Shown: positions 33,167 to 42,803 of the stretch, piece by piece
Numbering within the stretch: the first letter of the stretch is position 1
Layout of the letters: every line of letters starts with the position of its first letter
Source: Adiantum capillus-veneris
Lineage: Eukaryota; Streptophyta; Polypodiopsida; Polypodiales; Pteridaceae
DNA: 64,000 bases
Assembly (NCBI GenBank): GCA_014529385.2
Contig: CM043956.1
Coordinates: forward strand, 64,546,620 to 64,610,619
Reading direction: 5' to 3'
Program-made: the position numbers and the translations under genes
The notes under the pieces: model-generated
Databases searched by the model: none
What the model saw: only the letters and a program-made list of their open reading frames with translations
Told to the model about the DNA's origin: nothing

Positions 33167-33210
33167 AGTTTAAATGCTTCACATGTGTATCCACCCTAGA
33201 AATTCCTACA
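32960..33210 (+). repeat. 3' LTR of the gag-only element
   Basis: 251 bp partner of 29945-30195, followed directly by the CATAG target duplication. Confidence 0.94.
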
Positions 33211-33215
33211 CATAG

Positions 33216-34460
33216 TACCTTTTTTGCTAGCTTAACATAGTACTTTTGGTGTCATGTAGGATTCTTGCCCATTGTGGCCTTAATCAAGCCCTGGGAAACT
33301 TAAGCTAGACCCAATCATTTTGTTTAAAAGCTAGAGCTCTTCTCTGCATATCAACAATAGCTTTTGCCCTTTGCTGAGAGATGGATATAGAATCCTTAAT
33401 CTTTTGGAAAGATTCTTGCACGTCTCAGCTATATTCATCGGCAGCGAAGATCTTCCCATGTACCTTGAGTAGCAGGGGACTTTTTGATCTTCCCTCTATC
33501 ACCTCAAAAGGTGCTTTTCCATTGAAGTATGTACAATGTCATTGTAAGCATACTCCATTAAAGGTAAGTGCTTCTCCCATTGGGACTTTTGATTTACTTC
33601 TATGACATAAGCTTTTAGTAGATCAAGAATTTTTAGGTTAGCTATTTCACTTTGGCCATCCGTTTGCGGTGATAGGCCAAAGACAAGTTTAGCCTTGTAC
33701 CTAAATTCTCAAAGAGACCCTTCTAGAAATTACTAGTCATTTTAGGATCTTTGTCCGCGACAGTATGGACATTGGCAAGCCGTGGTACTTAAAGATTTGT
33801 GATATAAAGAGGGTTGCCATTTGATGGGTCTTAAGACAGGTATGAAATATGCTTGTTTGCTAAACCTGTCAACTATCATCCATATTCCTGTATTCCCATG
33901 GATAGACTTGAGCAATCCAAAGATAAAATCCATGGATATGTTCTCCCATGGTGAATTAGGAATTGGCAAAGGTTGAAGCAACCTAGGTTGCTTCCCTCTA
34001 TCATACTTCGTCTTTTGGTATACCACACATTTTGAAACATACTCTTGTATGTTTTACTTTCATGGTAGGCCAATAGAAGTATGTTACTATCTCTTTTAGG
34101 GTATACTGAATCCCTCTATGCCCCGCATAAGGAGGAGCATGAGATTCATACATTACTTTCTCACATAGTGAGTTAGTAATGCATAGTCTATTGCCATAGA
34201 GAAGATAACCATCTTGTAGGGTAAATGGTTCTTACTTCTTCCCTAGTGCAAGGGATGAAATCACATCTCCAAAGTTGGGATTGCTGGTGTACTCATCTAT
34301 CATAGAAGATAGATCATTGTGAGTTGCTATGGATACCGCATTCACTCTCGGTCATCTTGAGAGTGCATTGGCCACTTAATTATGCTTGGCAGCAATGTGA
34401 GCAATATGAAAATGAAATTGCAAAAGGAAATTTTCCCACCTCATTTGTTTGTTGGAAATC
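33216..34460 (-). pseudogene. Chromovirus integrase
   Basis: The minus strand shows a zinc domain near 34200-34020 (HAPPYAGHRGIQYTLKEI, then FYWPTMK, a stop, and ECVSKC) and the core start QPLPIPNSPWENISMDFIFG with IWMIVDRFSKQAYFIPV (first catalytic aspartates). The central core, around SPQTDGQSEIANLKILDLL, lies in other frames near 33690-33600 with the catalytic Glu in GQSE. MEYAYNDIVHTSMEKH follows. The C-terminal part is at 29640-29944, beyond the inserted element. Stops and frameshifts occur throughout. Confidence 0.78.
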
Positions 34461-34465
34461 TTGGT

Positions 34466-35520
34466 CTACGTCATGAAGTATTTAAGGCTTTGGTGATTTG
34501 TTTGCAGAAAGAAAGGAGTCCACAATAAATAGCGCTTCCATGAGTCTAGAGCATGTAGAACTGCTAAGAGTTCCTTCTCATATATCCCTAGAGCTTTCTT
34601 GGTAGGGTCGAGCCTTTGACTTTTGTAGGCTATGGTGTGCCCTTCTTGTAGGAAAACATCTCCAAGGCAATCACCACAGGTGTTGCATTGGACCTCAAAT
34701 AGCTTTGAGAGACCCATTAGTGTAATCACAGGTTGAGAGATAAGATTCTCTTTAAGTTTTTCAAAAGCATTGTTCTCCTTTGTGGACCATATATACCTAA
34801 CATTTTTCTTTGTTAGGTCATGTAATGGTCCTGCGATTTGTGAGAAAGATCTATAGTATGCACACATACCTATAAAGCTTCTTAATTCATGCAGATTCCT
34901 TGGATTAGGCCATCCGTTTACTACCTCTAACTTTGATGGATCAATTTGGGTGCCATCTTGAGAGATAAGGTGACCTAAATACTGAATCTCTTGTAAGAAA
35001 AATTCACTTTTCTTTCAATTAATATAAAGTTTATTCTCTCATAAAACTTCAAATATTACCTAGAGGTGTTGCTTGTATTCGTCTAATGAATTAGAGTAGA
35101 TGATTATATCATCAAAGAACACTCCAGTAAAGGTTTGGTGAGGCCTAAATAGCTTCTCCATCAGGTGGTTAAATGTGGCTGGTGCATTGGTCGAGCCAAA
35201 AGGCATGACAATGTACTCTTAAGACCAAACGTAGTGCAAAATGCGGTCTTTACAATGTCTTGATCAACTATCCTTATTTGATGGTAGCCACTTTTTAGGT
35301 TAATCCTACTGAAATAGGTTGACCCCTGTAGCTTATCAAATAGGTCTTCTACCCGTGGAATGAGAAACCTATTCTTGATAGTGATCCTATTTAGTGCTCT
35401 ATAGTCGACACACATACGATATGTGCCATCTTTCTTTTGTACTAATAACATTGGTGAACAAAATGGAGATGAGCTAGGTCTAACCATGCCTTTATAAACC
35501 AACTCATGCACTTGCCACAT
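34466..35520 (-). pseudogene. Chromovirus reverse transcriptase and RNase H
   Basis: 35161-35520 reads ELVYKGMVRPSSSPFCSPML-type text, VQKKDGTYRMCVDYRALNR, and GSTYFSRINLKSGYHQIRI (catalytic Asp position reads Asn). The palm box region near 35100 survives only in a shifted frame. 34466-34867 carries the RT thumb and RNase H: CAYYRSFSQIAGPLHDLTKK, then FEVQCNTCGDCLGDVFLQEG and YEKELLAVLHALDSWKRYL, with the RNase H Asp also replaced by Asn. Catalytic substitutions and frameshifts show the enzyme is dead. Confidence 0.82.
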
Positions 35521-35537
35521 AATCTCCTCTTGGTGAG

Positions 35538-36350
35538 CTAGAGAAACTCGATAAGGAGGTTTATTAGGCGTGAGCTTCTTGGAAGAAGTTCAATTGCATG
35601 GTCGTCATCCCGTTGTTTGGGAGGTAGTTCACAAGGGATGTCATCAATAAAAACATATTGGAACCCCTTGAGGAAATTGCATAACTCTAATTCCTTTTGA
35701 TTGTGTATATCTTCTTTTGCTAAAACATTAGGTTCATTTTGAGAATCTTTAACAAAAATCATATACACGGAAATAGAGCTCTTTATTGACTTATTGAAAG
35801 CTTGCTTATGTACAAGGGGTATGGTACTACTCAACTACTTAGCATCTATGTACATATCTTTTTCCCTGAACCTAAAGTAGATTTTTCTTTTAGGGAATTT
35901 AACATTGGCAGCTCTGTGATCAAACCATGGTGCCCCTAGGATTACATCCTCATGCTTGAGAGGAGAGATGAAGAAATCCTCCTTGTCCACATAGATTTGG
36001 ACATGGAGCATCAATTTACTAATTAAGGGAGTGATTGAGGCTTCTTGCCCCTTGAAAGCACCATCTGCAGGAAGGAAATCTCCCATCTCATAGGCATGGA
36101 TACCTAGCTTGGTGGCCAACTCTGTGGATATGAAATTTTGAGTAGAACCAAGGTCAAAGAGAATGAAAGCATCATGTTCTCTTACCTTTCCCCAAGCATG
36201 ACATAGAGGATATCCTTTGTGATGAGCATCCTCTTCTTGAATTTTGAGCAAGGTAGCTCTAGGAGGCACATCACATGTATCTTGTGGGGGCAGCACAATA
36301 GACATGCCCTTGCTCCCCGCACTTGATAAAATGGCTATCCTTTCGATAAC
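35538..36350 (-). pseudogene. Chromovirus zinc knuckle, protease and linker
   Basis: At about 36335-36300 the minus strand has KCGEQGHVYC, a zinc knuckle that has lost its first Cys. 35835-36305 (156 codons) is the protease. FILFDLGSTQNFISTELATK is the active-site strand with D-L-G-S-T in place of D-S-G-S-T or D-T-G, and VILGAPWFDHRAANV is the flap and C-terminal strand. 35538-35834 is a linker to RT with LCNFLKGFQYVF and DIPCELPP, typical of the RT N-terminal extension. The protease frame is intact, but the substituted active site would probably abolish activity. Confidence 0.78.
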
Positions 36351-36353
36351 GCT

Positions 36354-37795
36354 CTAGCTCTCCAGGAGAGGGTTTATTTTTTCGTTTATAAACTCCCTTC
36401 TCCTTAGCTTTGTTATTGTTAGGGCGATTCCTTTGGGAGACTTTTGGATGTTGTCCTTCCCCTTAGGCTCATTACGGTCCTTGTTTTTTGTGGGTTTAAG
36501 ATTTCTCTTATTCCCTTGTTGGAAGTTGAGTCTTGAAGCCACCATAGTATGGTGTATGACTGCTGATATGGTGCGTGGCCTTTGGGAGTTAACATACTCC
36601 GCCATTTCCTCATATAAACCCGCACAAAAAAGTTTGCTCTCCAAAATCCATCTTTTTGTAGACAGTGGCTTTGAGATGTAAATCCCATAACTTGTCTACA
36701 TATTTGTGAATAGATTCTAGGGAGAGAGCTTCAATGTTTGCCATTCGGTGAGTACTTTGCCTTTGGCATTGGTAGCCAAAAATTGCTTCATGATGGAAGC
36801 TCTTAAAGCTTTCCATGTTTGTGGAGCTTCACTGTTTGCTCGTAGGCTAGACCACCATTGCATGATGGAATTTTGAAAATGCATAGCTACATGATGTAGC
36901 TTAGAGGACTTTGTGAAGCCTTCATCTTCAAACGCCACATTGAATTGTTTGATAAAGGCCAAGACTTTGTCCATAGCACCAAAGGTGCCATTGTAGGTAA
37001 GGAAAGAGATGGTCTTTCCTCCCTCTTTAAACTTTTTGAGCTTGGACGACCTTTTCTAGGTGGCATAGGATTTCCTATGGCCTATTCTTTTGGGTGGTTT
37101 GAGAGTTGCACCATCACGTTCTTCAGAAGAGGAAGAGTATGAGGAGGATGGAGAAGAGGGTGACCTCTTTCTCGCCTTTTTCTTCCCTTGTTCCTCCTTG
37201 TCTGCACCATCGCTTTCCTTAGAAGAGGAAGAGGATGAAGAAGATGGAGAAGAGGGTGACCTCTTTCTCGCCTTTGTCTTTTATCGTTTTCTCTCTTCCC
37301 TCTTTAAATTATGGTGAAGAAGAGTATGCAATGGTCTTCTCCGTTTAGGGGGTGTTGGAGAGCATTTTTCCCGCGGTCTTCATGGAGCCATCTCCGTCGA
37401 GGTGGCAGGAGAATCACTTCTTTCTCGTTATTTTGGTGGGGACTCTACCGTTGAAACTTGGGTTCTCCTTTGAGAGGGAGATGCCTCGTCGAGTAATAAG
37501 TTTTTGAACCCTTCGTACGGATCCTCCTCTTCTTCCCTTATTGGAGAGAGTCCTCTTTTGGGAGTCTCACTAGGAGCTTTCTTAGGTACTCTCTCTCTTC
37601 TTGGTGGGGACTTTGGAGAATACCATGGGTGCACAATTGCTATAGAACTTCACCTTGGAGGGATGGATTGCCCAAGGCTTGTTGAAGCGTAGAAACAAGA
37701 TAGTTTACAAGCATAGGGGCATCATTAGTTTCTCTTTCATCAGAAAAATAAAAGCTATCAACATTCATTTCAATCTATTTTTCCTTGTCAGCCAT
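36354..37795 (-). pseudogene. Chromovirus gag
   Basis: Starting at ATG 37795 the reading is MADKEK then a stop, then MNVDSFYFSDERETNDAPML. A Pro/Ser/Arg-rich region (37634-37428, SPPRRERVPKKAPSETPKR) and Ser/Glu-rich acidic repeats (about 37300-37100) follow. The gag core is in three frames: 36717-36974 with FNVAFEDEGFTKSSKLHHVA, MQWWSSLRAN and LRASIMKQFLA; 36610-36816 with HKYVDKLWDLHLKATVYKK; and 36354-36644 with YVNSQRPRTISAVIHHTM. It is clearly homologous to Ty3-type Retrotrans_gag but broken at least four times. Confidence 0.75.
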
Positions 37796-38196
37796 ACTAG
37801 CAAATTTTAGGTGTAAATTTTTACTTGTACTTTGTCACTTCAAGCCCTGGTTTCTACTCCTCTTTACCTTCAAAGATAAGCACTCAAGCATCGATATCCG
37901 TGGCTTCAATATTATTAATTTCAAGGAATAGAAGAGAGGGTTTAACAGATCCAAGACAGCACTGGTTCATGTCAATCTTCTAATAGCTCAATAATTGTTA
38001 AGCCATAGGCAAGCTCCGTAGGAATCAAATTATTAAGACCATAGCTCTCAACGGTATCCCCATTAATTGCATAAATCAGGCGTGCTTTAAGGATGAAAAA
38101 TCCCTATTCTACTTACTCTTTTGCAATTAATAACACCAACCATTTGTAGCAAGCTTGAGGACATCTCTCCTTGAGCAAGGAAAGAGAAACCAATAT
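37796..38196 (-). other. Chromovirus 5' leader
   Basis: This lies between the primer-binding site and the gag ATG. No open frame of interest, and nothing else seen. Confidence 0.6.
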
Positions 38197-38208
38197 CTCT
38201 GATACCAA
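38197..38208 (-). other. Primer-binding site of the chromovirus, initiator tRNA-Met
   Basis: The minus strand reads TTGGTATCAGAG immediately after AAATGTTACA, the LTR end. Confidence 0.88.
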
Positions 38209-38868
38209 TGTAACATTTAATGCACTAATGACTTGTGTGTAGCAAAAATTTGATACATAGTGAGCATTTCATTAAGAACAAGTTCCTAATAAGCATAGAT
38301 AGAGTACTTAATTTGAGAAAGCAAGATAGCAATTTACACCTAGCTAGTTTAGCATAGACAATACTTGAAAAAAGAGAGAAATAGAACAATTGACAACAAC
38401 TGAGGACCGGATTTACATGGATCCGGTCCCCCCTCCATAAAGGCTTTGTGTTATAGCTTCTCCCGTCAAAGGAGACTTTTGTACATTACAATTCTTGTGT
38501 TCCTTGACAAAACTCGTTGGTGCCATGAAGATGGAAGCTTCATGCACCAAATTATGCTTGAAAAACACACCTAGTGTCCCTAGCCTCAGTCCCAAGACCT
38601 CACACACCTTCAAAAATGGTGAGAGCTAGTAGGGAGTGAGGAAGATTGAGAGGAAGAAGATGTATCTTATGAGAAAGAAGTATTCTCCTCACTTAATCAC
38701 TCTCATTGCATTAGCATAGCTTAGTAATTAGCATGGTAGAGGAGATGACCATGCCATTGAAGCTTGAATATGCATTCCATAGCCAAGAGTTGTTGGTGTA
38801 GGCCTCAACTTGCCAATGCTTGGAGAAGGAGATGGAATTCTTCTTGCACACATGAGTTCTCTCTCTAT

Positions 38869-38872
<4 letters not shown>

Positions 38873-38912
<40 letters not shown>
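38873..38912. repeat. (GT)n microsatellite
   Basis: About 20 dinucleotide units within the chromovirus LTR. Confidence 0.95.
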
Positions 38913-38914
<2 letters not shown>

Positions 38915-39397
38915 CATTGTGTTAGACAAAAATGCAGCCCTCTCTCTCTTCTTAGTCGACCCCTCTTGCCAATTACTCTTCATGGCTTCCCATTGGCCCG
39001 TGCAGAGCTTAGCCAATAGTAATTAAGAGGTATAATTGTTAGAATTGTGACAAGTGTCCCCCTTTTTCCTTTTTTGAGAGCTTTAGATAATTAAAATAAT
39101 TCATTAAACTCTCATTGGACCTTTTAGTCTTCTGGCCAATAAGAATCAAGCAAGCCATTGGGCTGCTTGATGCTCATTGGACCCCTTGGTAGACTTTCCA
39201 ATAGTCTTCTAGGGAGCTTAAATTCTATTGTTTCTTTTATCAAGAATTTCTAAATTGGTTAGACTAATTTTACTCTAGCCTAATTCTCATTGGTCCACCT
39301 CTATGGCCATCCAATAGGATTTGAGGGGAGATAGGGGGCATATGGGCTAGGAGCCTGCCATGTGTCCAATATTCCCTTTGTGTAAAGAGGGAGCTTT

Positions 39398-39399
<2 letters not shown>

Positions 39400-39441
<42 letters not shown>

Positions 39442-39450
39442 TGTGTGTGT
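39400..39450. repeat. (GT)n microsatellite at an element boundary
   Basis: About 25 units with one interruption (GTATGT), ending exactly where the older Tat LTR begins (TGAGGGTCGG). Confidence 0.95.
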
Positions 39451-39774
39451 TGAGGGTCGGAATGAGGAACCGTCAGAGGGTGGCCTCTACACCTCCTTGC
39501 CGATCCTCCTCAATGGCAATGGGGTAGAAAAATCTGCCAAAACAATAGGGGGCACCACCTAGCTTGTGTGCGGCTAGGACGCAAGAGAGTGAGTAAGTAA
39601 CACACTATGCAATGGACCATATGGAATGCTTCTTGTCATGAGAAAGAAAGAGAGGGAGAGCACTTTACCAAAACCCTAAATAAAAACATCATCACTAATC
39701 CCCAAGACCATGGGAGAAGAAGAGAGTGAAACCATCTTGACCATTTGCCTGACCTTGAACATACACATAAACAA

Positions 39775-39868
<94 letters not shown>

Positions 39869-40412
39869 AGAGAGAGTGTTATGGGGCTGCGTTTTAGGTA
39901 TTGTATACTTATTCCATCACGAGAGAGTGATGGAGAGGGAGTTTTAGGGCTAGGAGTTCACATACCACCAAGTGATAAGCAATACATCATGCACAACAAG
40001 TAAGAGTAAGAACCACGAGAGAGATTTGTGGAAATATGGCATAGGGAAACCATGTAACTATCAACACAAGACCATATGAACAATAGAGAGACTTAATGGG
40101 CAGCCATGGATACTCCAAGTGTAGACATGAAGCTCAAGCACCAAGGCTTAAGAGGTGGTGTGTGTAACGTAACCCTCTAGCAACTTATTACCTTGTGTGT
40201 AGAAGAGGCCTCTTTATATAGGAGAGGGGAAGCTTGATTAAGGTGGAGTTAATTGATAATTGCAATTAACTTTTTCAAAGCGGATGGGGCAGTGATGATG
40301 AAGCTCCTCCCCACCACTTTGGTTTTTTGCATAATGGCCAAGTGGTGACTAGGCCTAGAAGATGCCTCTAGCCATGTGAGTGGCCACTCTAGCTAGAGGC
40401 CGAATGATGTGG
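39451..40412 (-). repeat. Older Tat element LTR, outer part
   Basis: On the minus strand this holds the promoter-side TATA (CTCCTATATAAAGAGG at about 40205-40222) and the LTR end ...CCGACCCTCA. It is colinear with the LTR of the full-length Tat element (for example GCGTCCTAGCCGC and AGCTAGGTGGTGCCCC) but diverged. The rest of this LTR is at 49633-50417, separated by the inserted element. Confidence 0.75.
39777..39863. repeat. (AG)n microsatellite
   Basis: About 43 uninterrupted AG units within the older Tat LTR. Confidence 0.95.
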
Positions 40413-41945
40413 TGATGGGGGCTTTTCACAAGCCAAGCTCCCATACCCCTCTTCTCTCGTCCCCACCCCATGAAAACCCCCTCTTAGGGAGGGAGTGATA
40501 AAAAGCATTGGAAAAAGTAAGAAAAAAATAAAGTATTATTATGTAAATATATAAGAAAGGTAAAATAGGCCACCTCATGCCTGCGGGGCAGCCCATCCCC
40601 ACCTTGCCTCCTTTTTCTTCACTGTTGCCCCGCCGTGTGTCCCTTTTCCTCTCCTCCACTCAAAAGGTCAACCACCTCTCTCTTCCCCTTGTCCTTTCTC
40701 CTTTCTCTCTCCCCTCAAGCTACCCCATCTCTCACCAATAATACATCATAACTCACCAATAATGCACCAACTCACATGCAACTTACCCTATCTTCCAAAA
40801 TAGTATACCCCACCCCCTCTTTCTCTCTCCTATCATATCCCATGACCCAAATACCCCCCTCTCTCTCTAAAGGGTGCCATGTCTCTTGTCTTGTAGATAA
40901 ATAACCTCCCCCACACTCACACACACACTCAGTTTCACTGAAAAAGGTGCCCACAGACCCATCCCCACCCGGTGGTTACCTGATTTTTCTTGTGTTCACA
41001 CGCATCTGCACACAGATTCACCTCTGAACACACTCCCCTCTCTCCCCTCTTGTAATTACTTTATTCTCCATGTCACCTCTCACTTTTTTTCATCAACCCA
41101 TCCCTCTCTCTTAGTCTCTCTCATGAGACTGCTGTTCTGGCACATATACACACAACCAGACAAGTGGGGCCCACAGTCACATGGCCTATGTAGATAATGA
41201 TTTCTTCATTTCTAAATTCTAGAATTTCTCCCCCCTCCTCCCCTATATAAAGAGGGGTCACCATCACACAAACACACACACCATCACCAAAGAGTACACT
41301 ATGCACTGTGTGTGCCTAGTGCACACACACCCACACCATCACCATCACCGCAATCACCATGCTTGTTTTGAGCATGACCTCTACACCCTTGGCTATGGAA
41401 GATGAAGGGCAACTAAATGAAGGATGATGGTCATAATCCTCGTGCGAGTCTTCGCCATCAACTCCCACCTATCCGCCATGTGCTCTACCACTCTCTCCCT
41501 TCTCATTCCCCTACCCTATGCTCCCCATTTCATCGCCTAATTCTCTAAATAAAGCTTGAGGTTTTGTGAGTATGTTTTCTTGCAATGTTTTGCCCATGTG
41601 GGGTGTGTGGAATCGCCACCTAGTCTTGTGTTTTGGAGTGAGCTTGTGTATGTGTGAAGGGTGTGCGGATTCGCCATCCTTTTGTGGTGCCTAAGTACTA
41701 AGCCGCTATACCCCCTCCCTCACTCTCTCTCTCTCTCTCTCACTTGATCTCATTCCCTTTCCTCTTCATCATTACTCCCAAGCATCCATCTCTCTTGGAT
41801 GAAACTTTGTTATGGTGGTGTGTTGTTTGCGTCCTAGCCGCTGAAGCTAGGTGGTGCCCCTGTTTGCTTTACCATGACAGGCTCGAGGCGCGCCATTCGG
41901 TCCCCGATGTTTTAGAGGCCGTCGGGGTTCGCTTTGCTCCCGTCA
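40413..41945 (+). repeat. 5' LTR of the full-length Tat element
   Basis: It contains TATATAA at 41244-41250, a likely TATA box, and AATAAA at 41548-41553, a likely poly(A) signal. CT-rich tracts dominate its middle. Confidence 0.95.
41241..41253 (+). promoter_or_regulatory. LTR TATA box
   Basis: CCCTATATAAAGA lies within C/T-rich DNA and is conserved in the 3' LTR at about 48914. The older Tat LTR has a matching CTATATAAAGAGG. Transcription of the element should start shortly downstream. Confidence 0.65.
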
Positions 41946-41947
41946 TT

Positions 41948-41964
41948 TGGTGCCCCCACTGAGG
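41948..41964 (+). other. Primer-binding site of the full-length Tat element
   Basis: TGGTGCCCCCACTGAGG begins two bases after the LTR end. It starts with the TGG expected for a tRNA CCA end. It is not the initiator tRNA-Met type; the tRNA was not identified. Confidence 0.75.
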
Positions 41965-42018
41965 ATCTTTTCATGAAAACCTTCAGTTTACAAGACTGAA
42001 ACCCTTAAACTATTGTGA

Positions 42019-42720
42019 ATGGATGAATGGCTAGCAGGATTTGCTAATTGGACGACAGAAGAAGAAGAGCTCCAAGCACAACTAGACGAACTCCGCATCT
42101 CCATCGAAGCTCGAGTGCCAGGCGTAACGGTAATCGATTTGCAGTGGGAGAGTCAACCAACACGCCAAACCGAGTGGATATACATAGGCCAAGTGCCAAG
42201 AAGAAGAAGGAGAAGGTCGAAACCATGTCCGCAACCTACAACCAATCCACAACAACAAAATGGAAGAAGCTCTACACAATAGAGAATCAACACTATTCTA
42301 CTTTGAGAATCGGGTAACTCAAGTCACCGAGGTAATTATCACAGACAGTTTTCAAGTCGCACCTGATGCTGCAGCATAGATAACGGAAGCATTGGCTCAC
42401 ACTCTCACTAGAGAAACTAGGGATCTACTGAGTTTGTTTCAGGAAAGAACACCACCCTCTCCCACAAGCTTGGACATTGACTAAGCACCTCTAAGCTTCA
42501 CATGAATCAGTACAACCTACCTCAAGAGAGATCACACATACCAACACGTGTATGCTCAATCAAGGTAATACTGGATTTGAAGGCTCACTACCAGCACGTC
42601 ATTGACACCATGCCGGGTGGGGAGCGGTTTTTGGAGGTTCTGGCATCAGATCAACCATTTGTCTTACCTTTGGTACAAGGCAATGTACCGTTTGAAGTTT
42701 TAATCTATGTCCTAGTATAA
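42019..42720 (+). pseudogene. Leader open frames upstream of gag
   Basis: Between primer site and gag three protein-like stretches lie in different frames. 42019-42240 reads EEEELQAQLDELRISIEARV (acidic, coiled-coil-like) and ends in an Arg-rich patch. About 42255-42483 reads MEEALHNRESTLFYFENRV, then ETRDLLSLFQERTPP, with one stop. 42502-42720 is a 72-codon open frame (ERFLEVLASDQPFVLPLVQG). Some Tat elements (Ogre) carry an extra ORF before gag; this could be a decayed equivalent. I assign no function. Confidence 0.4.
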
Positions 42721-42803
42721 GAGGGTATACACGCCTCCTTGTAAAGAAGAAAAAAACTTTTGCAAGTTAAGCAGTGTGTCTTTCTAGCTCTCTCTCAGTA
42801 ATC

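Larger units (their letters stand above)
29945..33210 (+). mobile_element. Gag-only, non-autonomous LTR retrotransposon with internal inverted repeat
   Basis: Two 251-bp LTRs (29945-30195 and 32960-33210) with TGTG(G/A)GAG...CTACA ends are flanked by exact 5-bp duplications CATAG (29940-29944 and 33211-33215). A TGGTATCAGAGCA primer site follows the 5' LTR and an AAGGGGGCAT purine-rich tract precedes the 3' LTR. The 2.76-kb interior holds only a copia-type gag with two zinc knuckles and no pol. This matches the class described as terminal-repeat retrotransposons with a GAG domain. The leader carries a 366-bp inverted repeat. By eye the LTRs differ at about eight positions. Confidence 0.93.
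29323..39450 (-). mobile_element. Degraded minus-strand chromovirus (Ty3/gypsy with chromodomain), split by a younger element
   Basis: On the minus strand the order is LTR end at 38209, initiator tRNA-Met primer site (38197-38208), gag (from 37795), zinc knuckle, protease, RT, RNase H, integrase and a C-terminal chromodomain near 29700. The gag-only element 29945-33210 splits the integrase C-terminus. Joining 33211 to 29944 restores the reading around GPFRFLMPINEMSYQL. The 3' LTR is not found: the sequence below 29640 shows no copy of 38209-39450, so the 3' end is lost. The lower limit given is the edge of the copia element's target duplication, not a proven terminus. Confidence 0.82.
38209..39450 (-). 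repeat. 5' LTR of the chromovirus (outer limit approximate)
   Basis: The LTR end at 38209 is set by the primer site. The other end is placed where a different element begins (39451), because no second copy exists in the window. It contains two (GT)n tracts and, at about 38968-39372, at least ten CCAAT-box cores in both orientations. Confidence 0.6.

Noticed and set aside
37090..37317. Plus-strand acidic frame rich in Glu and Asp
   Set aside because: It is antisense to the Ser-rich part of the chromovirus gag.
38711..39016. Minus-strand open frame with a long His-Thr repeat
   Set aside because: The repeat is the (GT)n microsatellite read in one frame, inside an LTR.
40426..40659. Minus-strand open frame starting MEERKRDTRRGNSEEKGG, present in both LTRs (also 48101-48334)
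   Set aside because: Identical placement in each LTR and C/T-rich composition explain it; no sign of a protein.
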